From Actinostola sp. cb2023 (Eukaryota > Cnidaria > Anthozoa > Actiniaria > Actinostolidae): DNA of 64,000 nt. Numbering within the stretch: the stretch's first letter is position 1; every line of letters starts with the position of its first letter. The DNA lies in assembly GCA_033675265.1 (NCBI GenBank), contig JAUJYZ010000883.1:1-64000 (forward strand), in the 5' to 3' direction. This document shows positions 12,872 to 25,179 of this stretch, one piece after another. Made by a program: the position numbers and the translations under genes. The notes below the pieces were generated by a model that had not been told where the DNA came from, made no database searches, and saw only the letters and a list, made by a program, of their open reading frames with translations.

Positions 12872-13187
12872 TAGTGAGGCGGTTATGTGCAGAATTTTAG
12901 GTGAATTGTGCGCTTTGGGTTAAAAGCATCAAATTTGGTAGAAATAAAGGTTTTGTTATGCTGATTAATATCTGATATGGTGCCACCTCGAAATTGTGTT
13001 CAGAAGAGAGTTAATGGGAGGTTTTGAAAATGGCCGCCATTTTGAAAATCGGCCTTAACTCGTAAACCTATTGGTTTTCGCGGTGGCACCATATCCATAT
13101 TTAATAAACATATAAAAGTCCATCTTTCCACCAAATTTGGTGCTTTTAACCCAAAGTGCACAATTTTCTCACATAACCGCCTAACTA
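12872..13187. mobile_element. PIF/Harbinger-like MITE with TTA duplication (left copy)
   Basis: The 316-bp insert has ends TAGTGAGGCGGTTATG and CATAACCGCCTAACTA and is flanked by TTA on both sides (12869-12871, 13188-13190). The same host sequence without the insert, CCCTTTAGGGGAGGGG, is present in the TIRs of the surrounding element (for example about 11262), so the empty site is visible and the duplication is exactly TTA. A 3-bp TWA target is characteristic of PIF/Harbinger elements. No protein is encoded. Confidence 0.8.
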
Positions 13188-14432
13188 TTAGGGGAGGGGT
13201 CAAAGGAGCTGTTGGTCAAGAGAGGACAATATATTTATATGCCACCCCACCCATATATGTTACTTTTCAACCAAGGTACACCCGCTCCCACGACTGAACT
13301 TCTGGTGCACGTGCCATAATCTACAAACGTGAAAAATCATTTTCGACCAATCATAGCTAACGACTCCATACTCAGCCAACCTCTCGTTTTGATCTACATG
13401 GATCTTATGTACAGCATATGCTGCAAAATATGGAGTCGGATTTCGAAGTCTTTCCGTTTCCCATCGCCTTTGTGACTGATAAAATGGAGTTGTTTTTGCT
13501 AAGCTTTGCGGCCGAACCGCTCGTTCCCCAAGATTATAACCACTAGTACGAAGAAGACCAGTACAATATTCTTCTACCGTATGTATGCCTAACCTGTAAA
13601 AGAACAATATATTTATAATATAAGCATATACTATAGCTAGTACGCTATTAAAGAATCGCTCAATGAACTTGGCAGTACTACTGACAGTGGACTGGACCCG
13701 GCTTAATACGGACACCCGGTTATTACATGTGCAGACACCCGGTTAATACGGACACATGGTTAATACGGACATGTTGTTCTGTCCCGGCTGAAACTCATAC
13801 AAATGCCTATAAAATATACCCGTTTCCATACGTACAACGGATAATACGTACAACGGACACTTTTTCCTGTCCCAATATATGCATACAAAGTCTACCCGGT
13901 TAAACTTTATTTTCTCAAGATAACGACAACTAATGTGTAATTAAATTGATCGCTTTTACCGATACGGTTGTTGCTGGTTACTAAGCAAATATTCTGAAAC
14001 TTGCTTATTTTCAATCGTGGGAGAGGGTGTACCTTGGTTGAAAAGTAACACATATGGGTGGGGTGGCATATAAATATATTGTCCTCTCTTGACCAACAGC
14101 TCCTTTGACCCCTCCCCTAAAGGGAGCTTCCATCTTTTGAAACTTAAAAAGTGAAATTACAAAGATTTTGTAAATTGAAATCACGTTCAAATAAATAATA
14201 ATCAATTAGCTCTTTTTTTGTTTTCCGTTCTGCTTTCAAAATTAAAAATATGTAATTTTGTGTGCTTTTAAGATTTTTGAACTTAATTCTAAAGCTTGAA
14301 TATACAAAAACGTAGCAATTTTGAATTTTGAATTTAGTTTGCAATAATCAAAATTCTTAAAACATGAGCAATTTTGTATTTTGGTTTTAAGATTTCCAAT
14401 AGAAAATTCAATTGTGGAGTGTTACACGGACC

Positions 14433-14564
14433 ATACTGGCTCCGAAATCGATCATTTCAATTTTTCAAACAGCCCAAAATTAACACTATATGTATTTCTC
14501 TTGAAAACTAACCTAACATCGTAAACCTTTCTAAATAATTCTCACAAAACCGTCGGTCAATAAT
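14433..14564. other. Unique spacer at the centre of the giant inverted repeat
   Basis: This 132-bp segment lies between the two arms and is not itself palindromic. Its left edge completes CATACTGG (14432-14439), which also precedes the left 3.48-kb element at 10946-10953, so it is the original right flank of that element. Its right edge (ending CAATAATG) has no matching duplicate beside the right copy. No coding sequence is seen. Confidence 0.85.
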
Positions 14565-14565
14565 G

Positions 14566-17500
14566 GTCCGTGTAACACTCCACAATTGAATTTTCTATTA
14601 GAAATCTTAAAATCAAAATACAAAATTGCTCATGTTTTAAGAATTTTGATTATTAAAAAATAAATTCAAAATTCAAAATTGCTACGTTTTTGTATATTCA
14701 AACTTTAGAATTAAGTTCAAAAATCTTAAAAGCACACAAAATTACATATTTTTAATTTTGAAAGCAGAACGGAAAACAAAAAAAGAGCTAATTGATTATT
14801 ATTTATTTGAACGTGATTTCAATTTACAAAATCTTTGTAATTTCACTTTTTAAGTTTCAAAAGATGGAAGCTCCCTTTAGGGGAGGGGTCAAAGGAGCTG
14901 TTGGTCAAGAGAGGACAATATATTTATATGCCACCCCACCCATATGTGTTACTTTTCAACCAAGGTACACCCTCTCCCACGATTGAAAATAAGCAAGTTT
15001 CAGAATATTTGCTTAGTAACCAGCAACAACCGTATCGGTAAAAGCGATCAATTTAATTACACATTAGTTGTCGTTATCTTGAGAAAATAAAGTTTAACCG
15101 GGTAGACTTTGTATGCATATATTGGGACAGGAAAAAGTGTCCGTTGTACGTATTATCCGTTGTACGTATGGAAACGGGTATATTTTATAGGCATTTGTAT
15201 GAGTTTCAGCCGGGACAGAACAACATGTCCGTATTAACCATGTGTCCGTATTAACCGGGTGTCTGCACATGTAATAAACGGGTGTCCGTATTAAGCCGGG
15301 TCCAGTCCACTGTCAGTAGTACTGCCAAGTTCATTGAGCGATTCTTTAATAGCGTACTAGCTATAGTATATGCTTATATTATAAATATATTGTTCTTTTA
15401 GGTTAGGCATACATACGGTAGAAGAATATTGTACTGGTCTTCTTCGTACTAGTGGTTATAATCTTGGGGAACGAGCGGTTCGGCCGCAAAGCTTAGCAAA
15501 AACAACTCCATTTTATCAGTCACAAAGGCGATGGGAAACGGAAAGACTTCGAAATCCGACTCCATATTTTGCAGCATATGCTGTACATAAGATCCATGTA
15601 GATCAAAACGAGAGGTTGGCTGAGTATGGAGTCGTTAGCTATGATTGGTCGAAAATGATTTTTCACGTTTGTAGATTATGGCATGTGCACCAGAAGTTCA
15701 GTCGTGGGAGCGGGTGTACCTTGGTTGAAAAGTAACGGTCCGTGTAACACTCCACAATTGAATTTTCTACTGGAAATCTTAAAACCAAAATACAAAATTG
15801 CTCATGTTTTAAGAATTTTGATTATTACAAACTAAATTCTAAATTCAAAATTGCTACGTTTTTGTATATTCAAGCTTGAGAATTAAGTTCAAAAATCTTA
15901 AAAGCACACAAAATTACATATTTTTAATTTTGAAAGCAGAACGGAAAATAAAAAAAGAGCTAATTGATTATTATTTATTTGAACGTGATTTCAATTTACA
16001 AAATATTTGTAATTTCGCTTTTTTAAGTTTCAAAAGATGGAAGCTCCCTTTATAGTGAGGCGGTTATGTGCAGAATTTTAGGTGAATTGTGCGCTTTGGG
16101 TTAAAAGCATCAAATTTGGTAGAAATAAAGGTTTTGTTATGCTGATTAATATCTGATATGGTGCCACCTCGAAATTGTGTTCAGAAGAGAGTTAATGGGA
16201 GGTTTTGAAAATGGCCGCCATTTTGAAAATCGGCCTTAACTCGTAAACCTATTGGTTTTCGCGGTGGCACCATATCCATATTTAATAAACATATAAAAGT
16301 CCATCTTTCCACCAAATTTGGTGCTTTTAACCCAAAGTGCACAATTTTCTCACATAACCGCCTAACTATTAGGGGAGGGGTCAAAGGAGCTGTTGGTCAA
16401 GAGAGGACAATATATTTATATGCCACCCCACCCATATATGTTACTTTTCAACCAAGGTACACCCGCTCCCACGACTGAACTTCTGGTGCACGTGCCATAA
16501 TCTACAAACGTGAAAAATCATTTTCGACCAATCATAGCTCTCCATTTTGTCAGCCAACTTCTCATTTTAAACTACATGGATCTTATGTCCAGCATATGCT
16601 GCAAAATATGGAGTCGGATTTCGAAGTCTTTCCGTGTCCCATCGCCTTTGTGCCTGATAAAATGGAGTTGTTTTTGCTAAGCTTTGCGGCCGAACCGCTC
16701 GTTTCCCAAGATTATAAGCCCTAGAACGAAGGAGAGTTAATATTCTTCTACCGTATGTATGCCCAACCTGTAAAAGAACAATTAGCATATACTATAGTAC
16801 GCTATTAGAATCGTTCAATGAACTTGGTACTGCCGCCTGACAGTGGAACCCGGCCTTACGGACACGCAGTTAATACGGACACCCTGTTAATACGGACACC
16901 CGGTTAATACGGACATGTTGTTCTGTCCCGGCTGAAACTCATACAAATGCCTATAAAATATACCCGTTTCATACGTACAACGGATAATAAGGACAACGGA
17001 CACTTTTTCCTCTCCAAATATGCCCATTTTCATACAAATTTTACCCGGTTACACTTTATTTTCTCAAGACAACGACAATGTGTAAATTAATCGCTTATAT
17101 TACATGCGATCAGAGATTCAAGTATTCAATAGCAATTCAAGTAGCAATAGCAATGTATTACACAATCATGAGTGACGTAAATTGACCAACCCGGTTAATA
17201 CGGACACTGCGCGGTCTCGTCCCGATGGTGTCCGTATTAACCGGGTTCCATTGTATTGAAAGTGAACTCTCGTTATAGCACACATCCTCAGGACCGTCAT
17301 TTGTTGTCCGTATAAATAGCGAGAGTCCGTTATTTTCAGTCATTGCAGTATTAATTTTTGTCGGGGATCTAACCGGCCTGTCCGTACGTATTAGCGAGGT
17401 GTCCGTAATAAGGGGGTCCTCAAGGCGAGAGTTGACTGAGTAGCAGAGTAGGCGGTAATACTTGATGTACTGTGCTATCAACCTGTTCTTGTGACATAGC

Positions 17501-18038
17501 ACCATAATCAAATCTGTGGATTCTACAAAAGAGTTCTATGATTTTCCTTGAAAATCCTCACTTATCATGCTGGTTGCTAAGCAAATATTCTGAAACTTGC
17601 TTATATGTAAGCTTCCTTTCAGTCGTGGGAGAGGGTGTACCTTGGTTGAAAAGTAACATATATGGGTGGGGTGGCATTTAAATATATTGTCCTCTCTTGA
17701 CCAACAGCTCCTTTGACCCCTCCCCTAAAGGGAGCTTCAATCTTTTGAAACTTAAAAAAGTGAAATTACAAAGATTTTGTAAATTGAAATCACGTTCAAA
17801 TAAATAATAATCAATTAGCTCTTTTTTGTTTTCCGTTCTGCTTTCAAAATTAAAAATATGTAATTGTGTGTGCTTTTAAGATTTTTGAACTTAATCTAAA
17901 GTTTGAATATACAAAAACGTAGCAATTTTGAATTTTGAATTTAGTTTGTAATAATCAAAATTCTTAAAACATGAGCAATTTTGTATTTTGGTTTTAAGAT
18001 TTCCAATAGAAAATTCAATTGTGGAGTGTTACACGGAC
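14566..18038. mobile_element. 3.48-kb terminal-inverted-repeat element, right copy
   Basis: This is the mirror of 10954-14431. Its outer end is followed by CCAGTATG (18039-18046), the inverse of the left copy's target duplication. Its inner end abuts the spacer with no matching duplicate. The core at about 15660-16510 is in the same orientation as in the left copy although everything around it is inverted, so the core is flipped relative to a perfect mirror. Confidence 0.8.
16053..16368. mobile_element. PIF/Harbinger-like MITE with TTA duplication (right copy)
   Basis: It appears identical in sequence and in plus-strand orientation to 12872-13187, including the flanking TTA. In a perfect mirror it should be reverse complemented and sit at about 15810-16125. 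Its position and orientation mark the flipped core of the right element. Confidence 0.8.
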
Positions 18039-18046
18039 CCAGTATG

Positions 18047-19510
18047 CTCGCCGTGTTTGGAAAATGAATGCATGGAAGAGGAAAAACACATCCAAAATTC
18101 ACGGTATGGTATTGCGATTGCAGAATTTATTAATTGACGTTTTACAATATGCAATTCAATTATATTATGCCATCCTAGCGATTATAGCGATTATATGATA
18201 CTAGTGTTAAAGCTCTTGAACCTAATGGATAGCATTTTAATTCATATGTTAATCTTTCGTTTCAGGAAAGGGAGTGAAATCACATTGAGCTCCTATTAAA
18301 GGCTTATCATATGATAATGACTGCCAGACTTCATGATAGAATGCCGATCGTAAATGCTGCACTCTTTTAAATAGCTTAACATTTAGATAACGTTTTGAGT
18401 TATCCATTTAGGAATGAAAATCAAGTTAAAGAATATTGGGGAATCAATATTTAAGCTTTGTATTCATGTAATGTACTCTGCAATTGAAAACTGTTGATGA
18501 TAAGCAATTACACTTGGATTAATGTGATTATCTCTTCTTATGAAGAACTCCCACTTCGTTATTAATGTCAGCTGTTTGAAATACAAATGTTACATCGAGC
18601 TTTCCAAATGACGATGCATAATCGTAGATTTGGATTGATATAGAAATGATTTTTCACTATTCTGGAGTAAGCGAAAGTAGTAAATTTTTAACGGCGAGAA
18701 TGGAATTCGATAATTAGGTGTTTCGAGCTTGTCACAATGGCGCTACTTCTTATCTCGAATAGACATCCGATCTAAAAGGATAGCTATCGATAGATGAAAG
18801 TATATTTGGCTGTAAATGACAGCTTAGCCAGTAAATAAACATATTTCAGGAATTGTTAAAATAAGTTGATAAGTTATTCTCCTTTGAGATACATTAAACG
18901 TCATGGAAGTAAATTGTTCTTATGCTATTGTTATGGTTTTTTATATTTCTGAAAGTTGAAGTAATGTTGCAATCCGTTAGCAGACACATGTATTTTAAAA
19001 CTGTGACAACGGGGTTCGATAATGATGTGTTGCGAACCTGTCAAAATGTAGCCCGGCTTATCGTCTGGAAAAGACATCCCGACTAAAATATTAATGTGGT
19101 CCAAAATGACAGCTTAGCCAGTAAGTAAACTAATTGTATCATCTATCTATAATGAGTGTAGTAACAATACGAGTCAAGAAGTTGCGAGTTAGGAGTTGCG
19201 AGACATATTGCAGGGATTGTTGAGTAAATGACAATAAAAGAGATAATTTTAGAGCCATCGTATAGTTGTCATTTTCTTCAGACGATGTTTTTAAAAGGTC
19301 CATCAGGTCTGCTACTCATCAGAGTTCATTGACAGAGGAACGTGATTCATACACCACACACACTTCTCAAATATCAGCACAAAAGCACATTACAGAAATA
19401 AAAACAAACTGATACTGAGCCGATCAAAACCATTCAAAACTGTAACCAAGAATAGCCAGCAAATTGAACAGTCAAGGAATGTATGCAATATAATTTCACT
19501 ATAATTGTTT
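18047..19510. other. Right-arm unique-looking AT-rich DNA
   Basis: This is the mirror of about 9481-10945, with only scattered differences (for example around 19160-19260). No gene is recognised. Confidence 0.6.
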
Positions 19511-20358
19511 CCATTGAATAGTCTGGATCGGATCGAATGTATTTATGGAGATAGCAATTACAATACACATATCGGTGGTTCGAATCTTTTAAGAACGAAG
19601 CATCATATACATGAAGCAATATGAAGGTATGTAATATAATTTCAGTTTGGTTTCCATTGAATAGTCTGGATCGAAGAATACACATATCTTTTATGGAGAT
19701 AGCAATTAGAATACACATATCGGTGATTCGAATCTTTTAAGAACGAAGCATCATATACATGAAGCAATATGAAGGTATGTAATATAATTTCAGTTCGGTT
19801 TCCATTGAATAGTCTGGATCGAAGAATACACATATCCTTTATGGAGATAGCAATTAGAATACACATATCGGTGATTCGAATCTTTTAAGAACGAAGCATC
19901 ATATACATGAAGCAATATGAAGGTATGTAATATAATTTCAGTTCGGTTTCCATTGAATAGTCTGGATCGAAGAATACACATATCCTTTATGGAGATAGCA
20001 ATTAGAATACACATATCGGTGATTCGAATCTTTTAAGAACGAAGCATCATATACATGAAGCAATATGAAGGTATGTAATATAATTTCAGTTCGGTTTCCA
20101 TTGAATAGTCTGGGCTGGATCGAAGAATACACATATCTTTTATGGAGATAGCAATATTAGAATCGCACATATCGGTGTTCGAATCGAGCAATATTAGAAT
20201 CGCACATATCGGTGTTCGAATCTTTTAAGAACGAAGCATCATATACATGAAGCAATATGAAGTTCGGTTTATAATTTCAGTTCGGTTTCCATTGGAATCG
20301 CACATATCGGTGTTCGAATCTAGCAATATTAGAATCGCACATATCGGTGTTCGAATCG
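19511..20358. repeat. 148-bp tandem repeat array, right arm
   Basis: There are five units of about 148 bp (landmark GAAGCATCATATACATGAAG at about 19600, 19746, 19894, 20042 and 20235), against six in the left arm. The open frames at 19434-20132 are the repeat read in staggered frames. Confidence 0.85.
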
Positions 20359-21448
20359 AACCACCAGACAACACGATTCACCGTTCAACTTCCGGTCTCA
20401 CCATTTGAACGAATGGTACCATTGGTAAAACTTTTCAAGGCCTCTAGATTCCACAGGGTTCCCGTTAGAAAAAAGCTAGGGTTCCCCAGAACGAGTCAGA
20501 TTCCACAGACTTCCCATTAGAAGAAAAATACGTATAGTAATTCCCAAGGTATCCCGGTCATCGAACATATATTATTATTATAGTTAGATTCAATTGATAA
20601 ATTCGGGTTCCCTGTGTTAAATTCACCATTCGTACGAATGGTAAAATCGATTTCTCCATTGGTATCTGGTGGTGTGTATTGGACATTCATGATCTTGCCC
20701 AGTGAACGAGCTACAGGCAAGGCAGCAATGTTGTAATTTGTTGAATAGCCATGGGAAAGCATAAATATGCTTTATTTCACGTTCATCTTCGAACATCCAA
20801 AACAGGTATTTGTAACCTAATTAGCATTTTCCACGATCTTTCAATATTTAACTATTCTTATTACGATCAACAGTGGATTTGGTTTGAACGTTTTCGGACA
20901 GAAAAGTTCTCTTACGATTGGATTTCGGTAAAACTTTGCCAGGATTTGCCGATCAGCAAGTTGTTTTCGGGGCTTAAACATATTTCGATAATCAAAATGG
21001 AGTGAAGATTTCAGCAAACGTGGAAGATGCAAACTAATATTGTGAAGCTGAAATAGCATAACTCGAATCCACCATAGGAGGTTTAATAGGGAAGGGTTCA
21101 AACTTTATCAACGTGGATTTTCTTGACCGTTGCTTCGCTGGAACTCCATATCAATCCTTTTGAGCTTCAAAGTTGACATTGGGAATGACATTTACGAGAA
21201 TTCAATGGTCCTGAGATTGTATCATGATGGTAAGTAAGCTTAATTTGCCTGACGTTTTTCTTCCATGTGGCTGCTTTAACATTCACTATGACAAACAGCT
21301 TATTTTGGCCATGAAATTGTCGAAATATGACACTGTGATACCATGTGTGTGTACTATTATTTTATAAATTTGTGTACATTTAATGTTGCATTTTTGTGTG
21401 CACTGTAAAAACTTTTAAAAATAGAGATTCATGCAACACATGTACATA
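20359..21448. other. Right-arm segment containing about 520 bp absent from the left arm
   Basis: The block at about 20645-21172 has no counterpart in the left arm, where the flanks join near 8218-8228. No clear terminal repeats or target duplication were found at its edges, so a deletion from the left arm is as likely as an insertion here. The 84- and 86-residue frames in it (20751-21005, 20841-21101) are not recognised. The palindrome ACCATTCGTACGAATGGT lies beside its edge. Confidence 0.55.
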
Positions 21449-23674
21449 TACAGCTATTTCAAAAAAGGTTGGTGAAGGTTTTGTTGCATGTTGCATACCA
21501 AGCCCGAAATGCACTATGGGCGATGTGAATGGAGTCAGCGAAAAGTCTCAACAATATGGACTCTGGGAAGTTTCCCAAACTTTACCTTCGCAATATGAAG
21601 CCGAAATATTTTCTTCTGTATGTGTATAGGTAATAGCATGGTTTGTAGTGATATTTGGGATAAATACCACGAGTGATATTTAAAAATTGTTAACAAAATT
21701 TCACGAGCCTCCGGCGAACCATGCTATTATTTGTTTATACCACTATCTGAAAAATAGGTTTGCAAGCAACAGTACACGCTCGACTGAACTAACACAACAC
21801 AGCAGTCAGCTGTGAATAAAACATAGCAAATCTGTGTTCTTATGACGATCGTTTTTCGAAGTCAGACAGAGAATGAAAACACAGAGTAAAAAGTGATCTT
21901 GGCTTCATTTATTACCTTTCATAGTGATCTTTCTTTGATTTTGACAATGGCTAAAAACACATCACTCAATCGTCAATCTTATATCGATCGTTTTCCGCTG
22001 CCTTCTGCAGTCATCCAAAGAAAAGCTTCTTGAAATGCTAAAACATCGTCCATGTGTATGTACGTTGGCTTTTGGTGCTTTTGGGACTTGTTTATGGTTC
22101 ATTTTTAACTCGTGGATTGCGTAGCATCCACGAGTTATTGGGATGAGATGGGGGAAAATTAATATATGCTCCATAATTGTAAACTCGTTCCCAGGGCTCT
22201 CTCATTTCATACAAAACGGCGGCCATTGCCATTGTACTTGGCATCGACAGTATTTTATCGGACTTTAGGCATTCAACCCTGGAAATACCCTGAGAACCAA
22301 TTAACTATGTATACTCTAAACAAACCAGTTTACAAGCGACAAATACTCAGTGCTCTGATAGAGTATAAAAAAACTACTATATGCTACAACACATCGAGTG
22401 AAGGATTTATACACCGTATAGCCGATTGTGCCGAGTCGGAAGAAAGCCAAGTTTACAAAGCATTCAGGGAGGATCGAGGATGGAATATTAACCTATGGTC
22501 TTCTCAGTGTCACTGACTTGAATCACATGGCAGTTTCCTTTGTCGTCTTCGAAGGAGAAAGAGAAGATAAATGTTGGAGTTCAGTTTATTAATGGAACAA
22601 ACTTAAAGCCGTTTTTGGACGCCTTCACTGTCTGAAGCGAATTATCGGGTATAAAGTGTTTCATATCATTGTTTCACTCTCTGCATGTACTAAGCTAACT
22701 ATGTAGTAGTAGTAGTAGTTTATTATGCGTCATTATACGATTTATTGGTATATTAGGGAGGTTTTACGTGTGACGTAGTGGCCGTCAAGATCTACAAAAT
22801 GTTCGAGCCTAACTTTCAAAGTCTGTTAGTTTTTCTTCAAGCAACTAGATGACATTTGCTTGTTTGTTTATAAGTAACTTATATTTGGTATATTTGGTAT
22901 ATTTGGACAGATATTTAGACTTCACCGATCTAAAATTGAAGTTTTGAGCAAGTAAAATGACGGTTTGACGGCCACTCGCGACAGATTTTGACGTCAGAAA
23001 AAGATTCCATAAAACCTCCCATTACCCGTGTAAAACATGGTGAACAACTCGATCGCCTAAAACACTTTATTTCGAAGTCTAGATGAAAAATAGACACAAC
23101 ACAGATGTTAATCAAGCATTGAACTTTACTTCTTGAATACATTTTACTTAATGTTCAAATACGTTTTCTCTCTAAGAACGAAATGTAAAACATACGGCAC
23201 ATTGATCACGAAAGATAACAAATATACATGTGCTGGTTCCATGTTCAAACATGCCCTAACGTATTCTTCAAGGCGTTCCTCGTCACTCACATACGGGAAT
23301 CCACGAGTTCACCAAATGGTGCCTTTGATTCGTCTTTTAGCAGCTGAAAATATCCTTTGGTTTCGTCCGCCATTTTGTTTGAACCATGAGGCAGAAGGGT
23401 GGTTACCATGGAAACTGTAATTTTCACATGTGATATTTCAAATTACGCTGAAATACCACTGCTCTCAACCAATCAAATCGCTGAAATTTTTCAGATAGTG
23501 GTATAAACATGCAAACATTGTTTATTGTTTAACGTCTATATGAAAAAACAGAAGTCAGAGACAAATACTAATAATCAATAATTGTTTACATATGATCCAC
23601 AATACATTTCGGGCTTAGTATGCAACATGCAAGATGCAACAAAACTGGCACCAATCTTTTTTGAAATAGCTGTA
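21449..23674. mobile_element. 2.2-kb TA-flanked DNA transposon, right-arm copy
   Basis: This is the mirror of 5714-7942, with TACAGCTATTTCAAAAAAG ends and TA on both sides (21447-21448, 23675-23676). It is nearly identical to the left copy and encodes no recognised transposase. Reading minus, an ATGGCGGACGAAACC start near 23375 opens a short frame that meets a GTGAGTGA donor-like site. It could be a captured exon but is too short to name. Confidence 0.7.
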
Positions 23675-24117
23675 TAGCATGTAGTTCCTCCAGTATTATA
23701 TTTAATTATAGTCAAGCTTTCGATCAACATGCACAATTTCTCTGTAAAGGAAATTAGGTAGTATAGACCTCTTTAGCTTGTATGCAAATTGCCCAATTTC
23801 AAACCATGTGATGTAAACATGATATTCTCTGGAGAATTGTTCCTTTATATTTCTGAAATTTATTCGTTCATATTGAAAGGACTAACTCTCCAGAGGACAC
23901 CATGTTTACATCACATGGTTTGAAATGGGCAATTTACATACGAAGCTAAAGAAATCTATTGAAGTACGATTTTCACGTTTCTTTTTTCTTGAAGATTTTT
24001 CAAACATTGAATAAAAGCAAGAGAAAATGTGAAGTTCAATCATTATACTTCTCAGAAATGTGTTTCATTTCATCGTCCGAAGTGTTTTGAAGGGGTTATT
24101 TGAGCGATTAGTATGTG

Positions 24118-25179
24118 CAAGAGAAAATGAGGTAAGAGAAGGAATCTCCCGTATTGGGCTCTTGACCCATCATGTGCCCCGTTAATTCTATTTTTAGAAT
24201 GCTCAATCTATTTTGGGAACGGAACGTGATTGGTCAGATCATATAAGGCGAGGTCGCGGAGACCGTTACGCACGGCTTTGTTATGAAAAGTTAAAATTGA
24301 GCGAATTGAGCGAAGAAAATCTTCTCAACTTTCTCGAACATTTTACAAATTTTTACTTCGAAAACTCAATAAAGGATTTTACCAAATTATCCTTTTTGGA
24401 TTTCACTGAAATTATTGTGAATTTGGGACACTTGAGACGATTCTAAATAGAGGAAAACAGCTTCAGTTTGCCATGTCCTTCGACATAGAAAACCGATAAG
24501 TGCAAGGAGTCGTTTTGTTGTAGCCGGCGTCTTTGTAGGACTGCAGATGGTTGAATTAAATTTTCAGTCCACAATATGGTTGGTGCTTCAAGGTTTTGGT
24601 GATGTTGGCTCTTGTAAAGTTTCTTTCGTGTTTTCCAACCTGAGAATAACGCTTGGACTTCGTAATTGTTGAATACAAGTTCCGGTAAGACCACATTAAT
24701 TAACTTTAGAGTTTGTTTTCGAGATTGCTTTGACTTTGATCGTTGTGTAGTTTATATTTGTATCACCTTAATTTTGCTCAATTCGCCTGAGTATTCGTAA
24801 AATCCTTCAATGAGTCTTAGAGAATTAAATTGTGGCCTTTTCTCAGAGAGTTGACGATATTGTTTCGCTCAGTTTTGCATTTTTATTCAGTTCGTTTGCA
24901 GACTTTGCATGTAAACATCATAGAAATCGTGCGACCACTGCTTTGTTATCTTGGAGCTGAAGCTGTGTAGTCTTTTGCTTTTCTTTTTAATGGCAAAAAA
25001 TAAAAAGTTTTTTGAAAGGAAAAACCAAGGTAAGGTTGAGTATTTTAAAATTCTACAAGTCAAGAGTGGTTGCGCGGGCATGGTAACTAAAGCTAAAAAT
25101 AGATCGAGTTGTAAAAATAGAATTAACGGAGCACATGATGGGGTACCAGGGATTCCTTCTCTTACCTCATTTTCTCTTG
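24118..25179. mobile_element. 1.06-kb CAAGAGAAAATG-ended element with 7-bp target duplication
   Basis: The termini CAAGAGAAAATGAGG and the inverse are flanked by GTATGTG on both sides (24111-24117, 25180-25186). The TIR similarity continues past an AGAAGGAAT block into the sequence around CCATCATGTGCCCC. Open frames of 77 residues (24213-24446, plus) and 83 residues (24443-24694, minus) lie inside and are not recognised. A 7-8-bp duplication fits a hAT-like non-autonomous element. Confidence 0.65.

Larger units (their letters stand above)
10954..14431. mobile_element. 3.48-kb terminal-inverted-repeat element, left copy
   Basis: The element starts GTCCGTGTAACACTCC and ends with the exact inverse. 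It is flanked by an 8-bp direct repeat CATACTGG (10946-10953 and 14432-14439), as expected for a target-site duplication. The TIRs are about 440 bp and contain a poly-purine block near AGGGGAGGGGTC. Inside is a second inverted pair (about 11880-12420 against 13340-13960) rich in the motif CCCGGTTAATACGGACAC, surrounding a core at about 12480-13330 that resembles the TIR again and carries a 316-bp MITE. No transposase is encoded. An 8-bp duplication fits hAT, P or Merlin-type elements, and the class is not settled. Confidence 0.8.
1..14432 (+). repeat. Left arm of a giant inverted repeat
   Basis: Read as reverse complement this stretch matches 14565-29613 throughout. Paired landmarks include reading frames of identical protein sequence at 6873-7223 (minus) and 22166-22516 (plus), and at 5968-6255 (minus) and 23133-23420 (plus). 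The coordinate sum of matching points is 28997 next to the centre, about 29389 at 7 kb and about 29614 at the outer end. The drift reflects indels, mainly extra DNA in the right arm. Identity is very high from about 4690 inward. From 1 to about 4690 the arm differs from its partner by many one- to few-base indels. Matching is still present at base 1, so the arm probably extends beyond the window. Confidence 0.95.
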
